This document shows, piece after piece, positions 25,835 to 33,000 of a DNA stretch of 64,000 nucleotides. A program made the position numbers and the translations under genes. The notes under the pieces were generated by a model, which saw only the letters and a program-made list of their open reading frames with translations, had not been told where the DNA came from and did not search any database. The DNA is taken from positions 1 to 64,000 of the forward strand of contig VRUK01000001.1 of NCBI GenBank assembly GCA_019456195.1. Direction: 5' to 3'. Each line of letters opens with the position of its first letter. Positions within the stretch are counted from its first letter, which is position 1. The DNA is from Planctomycetota bacterium (lineage in GTDB: Bacteria > Planctomycetota > Phycisphaerae > Sedimentisphaerales > Anaerobacaceae).

Positions 25835-26425
25835 CTACCCCTGAACATCAGGTAATTTTTGCCCTAAAGTCTTAAGTGCCCTGAACATTTGTGTTTTCAC
25901 CGTGCCGACAGAGCATCCTAAAACCTTCGCCACTTCCGGGTAACTAAGCTGCTGATAATAGGCCAGCACAAGCGTTGCACGCTGCCTCGAAGGCAGAGAC
26001 ATAACGGCATCTCTGACCTGCCGGACCTGCTCGGCTTTTGCCGCCTCCTGCGATGGCTCATGCGAATTGTCCGCCAGCGCAACGCTGCTCAGCTCTTCGC
26101 TGTCGGCGTCATTGCAATCGAGTTTCTGATTCAGCGATACCATTCGTTTCCCTTTGCGCCTCCGCATACCATCGATAGCCGCATTTGTCGCAATCCTGAA
26201 AAGCCAGCCCTTAAATTGGCTGCCTCGAAATGTATGGGCTTTTTCATGTACACGCTTAAAGGTCTCCTGAAAAAGGTCCTCAGCTTCATGGCGATTCCGG
26301 CTCATTCGTGTTAAATATCCCAACAAACCGTCCCCGTATCGGCGTACAAGCTCACCAAACGCCTTCGGGTCGCCCTTACAATGGGCTTCTATCAGACTTT
26401 TATCGGTGCTTTCCATTGAGGCCAT
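25835..26425 (-). CDS. ECF RNA polymerase sigma factor
   Basis: The product is 196 aa. Region 2 spans about 15-85 (DPKAFGELVRRYGDGLLGYLTRMSRNRHEAEDLFQETFKRVHEKAHTFRGSQFKGWLFRIATNAAIDGMRR). Region 4 spans about 135-190 (MSLPSRQRATLVLAYYQQLSYPEVAKVLGCSVGTVKTQMFRALKTL), with an acidic linker between. TGGAG precedes the ATG. It heads a five-gene leftward operon whose second gene is its probable anti-sigma factor, and it may activate its own promoter. The 189 bp upstream to the isochorismatase-like gene contain no clear vegetative promoter; an ECF-type promoter there could not be assigned. Confidence 0.94.
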   Translation of the reverse strand: MASMESTDKSLIEAHCKGDPKAFGELVRRYGDGLLGYLTRMSRNRHEAEDLFQETFKRVHEKAHTFRGSQFKGWLFRIATNAAIDGMRRRKGKRMVSLNQKLDCNDADSEELSSVALADNSHEPSQEAAKAEQVRQVRDAVMSLPSRQRATLVLAYYQQLSYPEVAKVLGCSVGTVKTQMFRALKTLGQKLPDVQG

Positions 26426-26614
26426 ATTACTCCAGCTATCTGTATAAACGGCTATCGTAGCTTATCGGTTGACAAATAATGAAGGAATTTTTACGTAAAA
26501 ATGTGAGTTTATTGATGCTGTATGCCGCCAGAGATTCTCCGCTTGCATAATTGGCTTCCACATCGCCATTTCTCCCCCCTGGTAAATCGATATGACTTCC
26601 GCTGTATATTTTAT

Positions 26615-28222
26615 CTATTTCGGTTTTGGCACCGGCTTATCCATCGCCCAGAAAACAGCGTTGATAAGCATCTTGCGAAACTGCGCATTGTTAAAGTCAT
26701 CCGGATGGCCCAATGATGAATAAAAAACTCGTGACCTCTTATACCTGTTGGTCCACGCCACCGGCTCAGGCTCCTTATCGGGGATAGTGCCAATCAGCAG
26801 CCGGGTTGTTGAACGTTCAAGCGGTCGTACCTCGTACAGTGAACCATCACTTATAAACGGCAGTTGCACCCCGGCCAGTATCGGATGCTTTTTAGCCTTG
26901 GCCGCTAAAGTAACCGTGCATTTTGGCCCGCTGCCGTGATGGCTGTGGTAGTTTCCCCCTAATATATCGGGATCGAGCTTTGCCCATTCGGCATAACCCT
27001 CCGGCGCATTTCCGCGAGTATCAAAAGCATGGCTGGCGGTCCGCAATCCGATTAACGGCCTGCCGCTGTTCATATAGTTGCGGAAATATTTCATCTGCCC
27101 GGCCGGCAGTGCCCTGCGCCGCGCAAACAGCACCGCCAAATCCGCATTAGTAAGCGCCTCCATACCCGGAACGTAGTGTCGCCCCGGATCGTTTTTGTCT
27201 GTACTGCCCTGTAGCACCTCGCAGTACAACCCGTATTTCGTTTTAAGCTCGTTTGCAAATTCGGGAAGCGTCTCGGCTGACCCATATTCGCTCTCAGCCG
27301 CAATAAAAACCACTCGCGGCCGCTTATCATTCTTAAAGCAAAATTGCGGCCGTCCCGTAAGTATCGATGATGTAACAGTCGGGCACACATACTTTTCTAC
27401 ATGTTCGACCACCAGGTCCGTACCCGTAAAATGGCTGACAACCGGGCGCATCCGTGAGTTGTACATCGTATCGGTCATATCGCGCATCAACACAACGTTC
27501 TTGCCGTACCTCGACATATTCCGCAGCCCGAAAGGACGCCCGAGTACGCACATATTGGTATGCACACCCATAATAATAACATTCTCGATATCTCGCTGCT
27601 CTAACAGGTTCCAGATTTCCACACCCGAGTCGCTGATAGCATCCTGTTTGCGAATCTCGATTGCTCCTACCTGCTTGCTCCAGGCCGAGCGCTGTTTACA
27701 CTGAGGCCGGCAGTCACAACCCCCGTCCGAATGGTCGATGGGGTATCCTAAAGTATCTTCATTATCATCAATCCAGTTGCGCCATTTACTGATATCGCCG
27801 GGCAAATTCGCCGCCTTTGGCGCATTCTGCGCAATCTTCCGCCCCGGATGGTCCTTATAAAAATCCACCGTCCCGCTCGGAGCATGAATTATCAGCACGC
27901 CTCTATTTCTCGCTCTGCGAACAATCCTGTTCATCCGCGGCGCAAGCTCCCCGACCCTGCTCGTCGCCCCCTTGCACCAGTGCAGGTCCCACATATCACA
28001 GATTATAATAGCTGTCTGCTCAGTGTCCCATTCCATCTTCTTTCGCACGACCCTGAATCGACCCGTCCCGTCGGATAGCGCCTCGCGGCTACGAGCATCA
28101 AACACCAGCTTCTTCCCTAACCCGCGCGCCCCCTCAGCCCGCATCAATGAATAATGGCAAACTAATAAACCTGATAATAGTATGCAAATAAAAGTGAATT
28201 TCACGAATCGTCGCCTCTTCAT
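26615..28222 (-). CDS. exported isochorismatase-like hydrolase fused to ThuA/GATase-like domain
   Basis: The product is 535 aa. A signal sequence (about 1-29, basic then hydrophobic) directs export. Residues about 65-270 form an isochorismatase-like cysteine hydrolase: AIIICDMWDLHWC holds the catalytic Asp, and IIMGVHTNMCVLGRPFGLRNM holds the catalytic Cys. Residues about 300-530 (PRVVFIAAESEYGSAETLPEFANEL ... LIGLRTASHAFD ... GSGPKCTVTLAAKAKKHPIL ... RVFYSSLGHPDDF) form a ThuA-like class I amidotransferase fold, common in planctomycete sugar-related secreted proteins. The fusion of the two is the notable point. The substrate is unknown. It runs leftward like its neighbours but is 189 bp from the sigma gene. 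Confidence 0.82.
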   Translation of the reverse strand: MKRRRFVKFTFICILLSGLLVCHYSLMRAEGARGLGKKLVFDARSREALSDGTGRFRVVRKKMEWDTEQTAIIICDMWDLHWCKGATSRVGELAPRMNRIVRRARNRGVLIIHAPSGTVDFYKDHPGRKIAQNAPKAANLPGDISKWRNWIDDNEDTLGYPIDHSDGGCDCRPQCKQRSAWSKQVGAIEIRKQDAISDSGVEIWNLLEQRDIENVIIMGVHTNMCVLGRPFGLRNMSRYGKNVVLMRDMTDTMYNSRMRPVVSHFTGTDLVVEHVEKYVCPTVTSSILTGRPQFCFKNDKRPRVVFIAAESEYGSAETLPEFANELKTKYGLYCEVLQGSTDKNDPGRHYVPGMEALTNADLAVLFARRRALPAGQMKYFRNYMNSGRPLIGLRTASHAFDTRGNAPEGYAEWAKLDPDILGGNYHSHHGSGPKCTVTLAAKAKKHPILAGVQLPFISDGSLYEVRPLERSTTRLLIGTIPDKEPEPVAWTNRYKRSRVFYSSLGHPDDFNNAQFRKMLINAVFWAMDKPVPKPK

Positions 28223-28340
28223 AATAAATTGCCTCCTTCAACATAAGCAGCAAATCTTAACAGCACAGCTTCTAAGTATTCCGTAATATGTTATCACAGA
28301 ATTGACCAAAATACAACCTTATTACTCACCTGCCCGCCTA

Positions 28341-28466
28341 CTACCATCGAAGCTGCTGAAGTTTTTCCTTTGTGCGAATGAACTTAACGGTGCCGTCGTT
28401 TAAGAGTACACACCCGCCCTTTGGCTCGTAGTTGCCGAAAGTAAACAACTCATGCCCACCGACTAT
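28341..28466 (-). pseudogene. remnant of an H-X9-DG-type C-terminal module
   Basis: Read leftward, the frame beginning at 28466 encodes about 41 residues, including GGHELFTFGNYEPKGGCVLLNDGTVKFIR and ending EKLQQLRW before TAG at 28341-28343. This is the tail pattern (VLLNDGTVKFIRTKEKL) of planctomycete pseudopilin-like and related proteins. It has no start codon or ribosome site and abuts, in another frame, the end of the gene at 28463-28924. It is most likely the leftover 3' end of a deleted gene, or the result of a frameshift in the upstream gene. The rest of the 240-bp gap is empty. Confidence 0.65.
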
Positions 28467-28924
28467 TTTGGTTGGTCACTGTTACGCTTGGTATGATATC
28501 TGTACAGTGTTTCTCTCCATGATTTTTCCCAGTCCTGTCGAATAAAGCCCGCTAGTTCCCAGCGTCCATCTTGTTGAATTAACGCAAAACTAAAGATGTC
28601 TCCTGAGGGAAAGAGTGCAAAACACTCGTAATAGCCAGGTGTGCTGTCAACTATGAAAAGTTTACATTTGCCGCCAAGCTGAGGTTTATATTCTTCGAAT
28701 CTCTCAAGAACCGCTGGTGATACAGAACCTTCTTCAGGATTGTAAGTGCCTTCGAAAAGCGAGATCATAGTGTGGTAAAAGAAGTAGGTAGCTTCCATTC
28801 TTGGCTGGCCATATTCTTTTGCCTTGTTGATCCTAATCGAAATATAAAAAGCATGTCCGATTAGGCAACCAACAACAAAAGCAACCGCAGCCGTTAAACA
28901 TAACCGTTGTAATGATTTATTCAT
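28463..28924 (-). CDS. hypothetical membrane-anchored protein
   Basis: The product is 153 aa. One N-terminal hydrophobic segment (about 7-27, LTAAVAFVVGCLIGHAFYISI) could be a signal anchor. The outside part contains FYHTMISLFEGTYNPEEGSVSPAVLERF and a beta-rich FALFPSGDIFSFALIQQDGRWELAGFIRQDW. I do not recognise a family. A GTG 30 nt further upstream is in frame, but AGGAGT lies 8 nt before the ATG at 28924. A remnant in a different reading frame begins at its stop codon, so the annotated C-terminus may not be the original one. Confidence 0.6.
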   Translation of the reverse strand: MNKSLQRLCLTAAVAFVVGCLIGHAFYISIRINKAKEYGQPRMEATYFFYHTMISLFEGTYNPEEGSVSPAVLERFEEYKPQLGGKCKLFIVDSTPGYYECFALFPSGDIFSFALIQQDGRWELAGFIRQDWEKSWRETLYRYHTKRNSDQPK

Positions 28925-29031
28925 AGTAATTACTCCTAATCCTCTCAAATTCACTCTGCAAGTTATCTCTCAGGATATAGATGACCTTGGGCTTAGAATC
29001 CTTGGTATTTACTGCTCATTTTAAATACCTT

Positions 29032-31071
29032 TTACTTTGGGAACAAACGTACGAATACGACGCCGTGTCTTGGTACTTTGGCCTTGAACTGATTCTTATA
29101 AGTGCCTAAATCTTTTTGACGCCAGAGGTCACGAATTCGCTGCGGGCCTGTAATGCCGAGGTCTTCCCATGTGATAGCAATTTCGCTCTGGCTTTCGGCG
29201 GTATTGAAAAGGCCCACTGCCTTCGAGCCGTCTTCCATGTCCTTGGCCATAATAAAATAATCTTCGGTATCTTCGATTATAGGGGCCTGAATACCGAGCG
29301 GGTCCTGGTTAATCTTGATGACCTCTGCATTACAAAGGATATTGAGCGTAAACTCATCGAGCTTTTCCATATCGCCGGAGAATATCAAAGGTGCCGCCAT
29401 CAAACACCACATCGACATATAAGAATACTGCTCGTTAGGCGTCAGCGTGGTGAGTGTCCCCACAGCCTGTTTGTGCGCATTGCCCACCCAGCCGATAAGG
29501 ATATAATCCGGGTCGTTCCATTGCCCCGGCTTGGCGTTTTCCCAGTGCTTTGCGTTGCTAAGGCCGATGTGATAAAATCCCGGCAGTTCGGCCCCTCTTG
29601 CAAGGCCCAAATCGCCCGTTGTCCGCCAGCAGTTTCCACCGACCGACCCTGCCCATTCCCATACATCGCCCATTCCATACTGGCAGAGATTAAAGACGAT
29701 GTCACGTTCGAGATTTTTCAGAATATCACCCATCTTGCGATACGGTTTCTGCATCCGTTCGAGACCTTCGCCATTTGCGACCCGGCCGTAGGAGCACCAG
29801 TCATATTTCAAAAAGTCAAAGCCCCACTCGGCAAACTTTTCCGCGTCAATCTGCTCATGCTGATACGTACCTGTGTACCGCTGACAGGTTTGCGGCCCCG
29901 GCGAGGTATAAAGCCCGGCCTTGAGCCCTTGATAGTGGATGTAGTCCGCCAGCGCCTTCATATCGGGAAAGTAAGCGTTGGAATTAATCGCGCCGTCTGC
30001 ATCGCGAATTTCGCCGGCCCTCATCGGGTCTTCGTCATTCGGCTCAACCATCCAGCAGTCGTCGATATTAACATACTGATAGCCGAAATCCGCCATGCCT
30101 GAATCTATCATAGCATCGGCGGCCCGCCGTATATGCCCGTCTGTTACACGGGCGTAATGAATATACCAGCTATTCCAGCCCATCGGCGGTGTAAGCGCCA
30201 ACGAGTCCCCAACAACAATTGTAAAAGCCTTTTGCATCGACCCCCGGCTGTTAGCGGCTTTGAGAGTAACGGTATATTCACCTCGCTGCTCAGGTGCGGT
30301 GCCTCTGATGATACCGGTCTCTGAGTCTAAATATAATGTTTCGGGCAGATTCTCTGCACTGAAAGTAATTGGTCTCTTTCCGGTACAGGGAATGCGATAA
30401 ATGAACGGCCTCCCCGCTCGGCAGCCATAAACCTTCGGCCCGTTTATACGCGGCAATGGGCCGGGCTTGGGTGTAAGGATTACCTTTTTCTCATTTATCA
30501 CCGGCGCATCAATCGCCTCTGGGTCTTTTCCGGCAACGATGAAAGCCGCCTGTGCCCAGTTTGCATGGTCATGACTTGTACTGTCCCCCGCCGCATCGAC
30601 CACCAGCTTCATTATTTTACAGCCGGTAAGGTCCACATCGACGTATTTTGCCTTTTCACCTACTTTGATAACACCGCTGTCATATAAGCGTTTTCCATCT
30701 GCGTATATCTTAAAACGTATGCTCCCTGCCTTGCCCTCAACTTCATCATCGACGCCTACATAAGCCGAGAATCTCCGGCAGGAACTTTTAAGGTCCACAT
30801 GCATAAGGCTGTTGGCATGTGTGCCTACACCATTTTCGAACTGAAGGCCGCCAATGCGGAGTGGTTTACTCTGGATTGATTTGTCCTTCTGAGGTGTGTT
30901 CCAGCCGGACGTCATCTTTTCCAGATTCAGTGATGACAGCCACACTGTTCGCTCAGGCTGATTAGATTTGATGATTGAATTGCAGCCGCAGAGACCTGCA
31001 ATAAAAACCGCACAAATTACCTGCGGGATAATGACTGAAACAGCGTTTTGTTGACGAATTCTAATCATCAT
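29032..31071 (-). CDS. GH27 alpha-galactosidase-like lipoprotein with NPCBM domain
   Basis: The product is 679 aa. It has a lipoprotein signal (lipobox AGLCGC). Residues about 40-180 form an NPCBM carbohydrate-binding domain (VWLSSLNLEKMTSGW...GLQFENGVGTHANS...RFSAYVGVDDE). An Ig-like putative-Ig (He_PIG) segment (IYRIPCTGKRPITFSAENLP...IRGTAPEQRGEYTVTL) lies at about 205-285. The GH27 barrel begins LTPPMGWNSWYIHY. It has the nucleophile Asp in FLKYDWCSYG and the probable acid/base Asp in WRTTGD. It should release alpha-galactosyl or alpha-N-acetylgalactosaminyl residues outside the cytoplasm. An in-frame TTG upstream overlaps the AAGGAG site, so ATG 31071 is chosen. The SDR gene lies 47 nt upstream and may be cotranscribed. 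Confidence 0.9.
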   Translation of the reverse strand: MMIRIRQQNAVSVIIPQVICAVFIAGLCGCNSIIKSNQPERTVWLSSLNLEKMTSGWNTPQKDKSIQSKPLRIGGLQFENGVGTHANSLMHVDLKSSCRRFSAYVGVDDEVEGKAGSIRFKIYADGKRLYDSGVIKVGEKAKYVDVDLTGCKIMKLVVDAAGDSTSHDHANWAQAAFIVAGKDPEAIDAPVINEKKVILTPKPGPLPRINGPKVYGCRAGRPFIYRIPCTGKRPITFSAENLPETLYLDSETGIIRGTAPEQRGEYTVTLKAANSRGSMQKAFTIVVGDSLALTPPMGWNSWYIHYARVTDGHIRRAADAMIDSGMADFGYQYVNIDDCWMVEPNDEDPMRAGEIRDADGAINSNAYFPDMKALADYIHYQGLKAGLYTSPGPQTCQRYTGTYQHEQIDAEKFAEWGFDFLKYDWCSYGRVANGEGLERMQKPYRKMGDILKNLERDIVFNLCQYGMGDVWEWAGSVGGNCWRTTGDLGLARGAELPGFYHIGLSNAKHWENAKPGQWNDPDYILIGWVGNAHKQAVGTLTTLTPNEQYSYMSMWCLMAAPLIFSGDMEKLDEFTLNILCNAEVIKINQDPLGIQAPIIEDTEDYFIMAKDMEDGSKAVGLFNTAESQSEIAITWEDLGITGPQRIRDLWRQKDLGTYKNQFKAKVPRHGVVFVRLFPK

Positions 31072-31118
31072 AATGCTCCTTAACAATTTGTGTGTGCTTT
31101 TGTTGGGATTATGAAAAT

Positions 31119-31892
31119 CTAAAGCATAGCCAGCCAGCCGCCATCTACATAGATGATTTGCCCGGTAATAAAATCGCCAGCTTTTGAGGCTAACATAACT
31201 GCCGCTCCAGCAAGGTCTTCAGGCTTTCCCCATCGGGCAAGCGGAGTCTTTGCAAGGACCCACTTGTTAAATTCATCGTCATTAACCAAAGGTTTTGTCA
31301 GTTCGGTGTCGATATAGCCGGGCCCGATGGCATTCACGTTAATATTGTATTTCGCCCATTCCACGGCCAACGTTTTCGTAAGCATAAGCAGCCCGCCTTT
31401 ACTGCTTGCATAAGCCGCGGTTGTGGGCCTTCCGCCGTGGCACGTAAGTGAGCCGATATTGATAATCTTGCCGGCTTTTTCAGCCTGCTTTCGGTGGCGG
31501 CAGAAGGCCTGCGAGATTACGAACGAAGCGGTAAGATTCACCTCGATAACATGGTTCCACGTCTCCAGGTCAACATCTTCGCTCGGCCCGCGAATGGTCG
31601 TACCGGCACAGTTAACGAGAATATCGATGCCCTTTGTTTCAGCGGCAATATTCTCGAAAAGGGCTTCTATCTCTTTTATATCGCTAAGGTCAAAGGGATA
31701 GGTCGATACTTTTTTGCCGGTATCGGTTTGAATTTGCCGGGCTGCGTTTTCGAGCTGCTTTTTGGTTCGGGCAATGATTGCAACGTCGGCTCCGTGTTCG
31801 GCCAGGCCTTTTGCCATCGCAAGGCCGATGCCTCTGCTGCCGCCGGTAACCAGTGCCGTTTTGCCTGCTAAGTTAAATAGTTCGCTTTTCAT
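31119..31892 (-). CDS. short-chain dehydrogenase/reductase (gluconate 5-dehydrogenase-like)
   Basis: The product is 257 aa, a typical classical SDR. LAGKTALVTGGSRGIGLAMAKGLAEHGADVAI gives the cofactor-binding GxxxGxG. NCAG follows near residue 92, catalytic Ser in INIGS near 143, and YASSKGG with Tyr and Lys near 160. FITGQIIYVDGGW closes the fold. Similar enzymes oxidise or reduce sugar acids such as gluconate or 2-deoxygluconate, which would suit the glycoside hydrolases around it, but the substrate cannot be read from sequence. An open frame extends 90 nt further upstream without family similarity; MKSELFNL at 31892 is the expected N-terminus. Confidence 0.85.
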   Translation of the reverse strand: MKSELFNLAGKTALVTGGSRGIGLAMAKGLAEHGADVAIIARTKKQLENAARQIQTDTGKKVSTYPFDLSDIKEIEALFENIAAETKGIDILVNCAGTTIRGPSEDVDLETWNHVIEVNLTASFVISQAFCRHRKQAEKAGKIINIGSLTCHGGRPTTAAYASSKGGLLMLTKTLAVEWAKYNINVNAIGPGYIDTELTKPLVNDDEFNKWVLAKTPLARWGKPEDLAGAAVMLASKAGDFITGQIIYVDGGWLAML

Positions 31893-32040
31893 AGCTAAAT
31901 AATAAACCAGAAAAGCCGAAAAATAGCAAGCCCCAAAGCCGCGATCAGTTATGCGATGTCGGCCACCGGCAGCACAAAACACTGATAATTAAGGTATCAG
32001 GCATCCAAATTCACCCAAATTTCGGCATGGTTCAGAACAG

Positions 32041-32147
32041 GGTAACACTTTTCTATGCTCTACAAGTTACCATTTTCTCCGCAACTCCTGTTTTAATAGA
32101 CTGTTATGATTGTTCGTGGCCATTGCAGCAGCTTGAAAAGTGTTACC
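32041..32147. repeat. 13-bp inverted repeat with 81-bp loop
   Basis: GGTAACACTTTTC (32041-32053) and GAAAAGTGTTACC (32135-32147) are exact reverse complements. The 107-bp unit lies in the gene-free stretch 31893-32984. No transposase or target-site duplication is evident. It could be a miniature inverted-repeat element or a large RNA stem. Confidence 0.7.
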
Positions 32148-32450
32148 TTTGGGCATATGAAATTGAACCAGGCCCAAATTTCAGTCAAAAACGCTCACTG
32201 TTAAAAACAAAAATATAAATTTTTAATATTTTTTATCTCCTTTCTAAACAACGACTTACGAGCAATGAACCACAAAAAATCTCTGAATTTTCGACTCAAA
32301 ACTGCACACTGCTCTAATTATAGAGGGAGTGTTTTTTACTCCCGGCTAAGGAGTTTTGAATTTGAGTCATTTAGATTTTGATATTGTTTAGGATTTAGAG
32401 TTTATGATGCATAAGCAATACGCTACCCGCTGGAGTTTACCCCCGATGTT

Positions 32451-32508
32451 AGCTCACTTGCTTTTCTGTCGGGGGCTATACGCTGTTTTGCGCTCTACAA
32501 CTGTAGAG
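32451..32508. repeat. two hairpins in gene-free stretch
   Basis: CCCCCGA is matched by TCGGGGG after about 22 nt, and the second hairpin is CTCTAC-AACT-GTAGAG (32493-32508). Both are perfect stems. Neither is followed by a T tract. They may be parts of a dispersed intergenic element or an RNA leader; function unknown. Confidence 0.55.
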
Positions 32509-32624
32509 AACTCTCTACAAATCACCCCTTTTTATGCAAAACAAAGCCAATGTCAAGTAGCCCTAAAATAACGTAAGCTCTTTTGTGACAAGTAAATACG
32601 AGTAATTAGACATTTGGTAATTCA

Positions 32625-32720
32625 GACAAAACAAACCCAATTAAAGCCAATTCAAACCCAATACAAAGCCAATTAAAGCCAAAACAAACCCAATTCAAAC
32701 CCAATTTAGAATTAAACCCG
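32625..32720. repeat. degenerate AACCCAATT/AAGCCAATT tandem repeat
   Basis: Short units such as AAACCCAATT, AAAGCCAATT and CAAACCCAA follow each other for about 80 bp with spacing of 10-15 bp. Read rightward, one frame would give Asn/Pro/Lys/Gln-rich peptide (NPIKANSNPIQSQLKPKQTQ), but no start or ribosome site supports translation. I take it as an intergenic low-complexity repeat. It is not a CRISPR: there is no constant repeat or unique spacer. Confidence 0.7.
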
Positions 32721-32772
32721 ATGGAGTAGGCTTCATAATTTGAAGGGGTGAACTTAAATGAAGGGTTTTTAC

Positions 32773-32802
32773 TTGACGTCAGAGCGGCTTATATGGTATA
32801 GA
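32773..32802 (+). promoter_or_regulatory. promoter of PA14 protein gene
   Basis: TTGACG (32773-32778) and TATAGA (32797-32802) are 18 nt apart. The start of transcription near 32809 leaves a leader of about 175 nt, which contains the strong ribosome site and small frame at 32894-33000. Confidence 0.55.
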
Positions 32803-32907
32803 TAGTATGAATTAAGCTTGTGCCTGAGGGGTAATGGCATCTGTGCCTTTTGAGGCTTCGAAGCGGGCGCAATATCTATGGTTTTTCGAATATGAGGAGG
32901 AATTCGT

Positions 32908-33000
32908 ATGTGTGGTACGGATTTTCACTTGAAACTTTGCATTTCAATCATCAATTTATATTTACTTGTTAAAGGAGGACAGTTATGTGCAGAAAAATGA
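32908..33000 (+). CDS. possible upstream leader peptide overlapping the PA14 gene
   Basis: An ATG at 32908 sits 7 nt after GAGGAGG, one of the best ribosome sites in the window. It opens a 30-codon frame (MCGTDFHLKLCISIINLYLL, then VKGGQLCAEK) that ends 16 nt inside the next gene. The downstream ATG has its own AAAGGAGG. The small frame may control translation of the surface protein by coupling or ribosome occlusion. Its peptide has no known relatives in my memory. It could also be chance. Confidence 0.35.
   Translation: MCGTDFHLKLCISIINLYLLVKGGQLCAEK

Noticed and set aside
32027..32218. Rightward frame of 63 codons in the gene-free stretch
   Set aside because: It overlaps the inverted repeat, has no ribosome site and resembles no protein.
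32625..32720. CRISPR array
   Set aside because: The units are 10-15 bp, degenerate and lack constant repeats with unique spacers; no cas gene is present.
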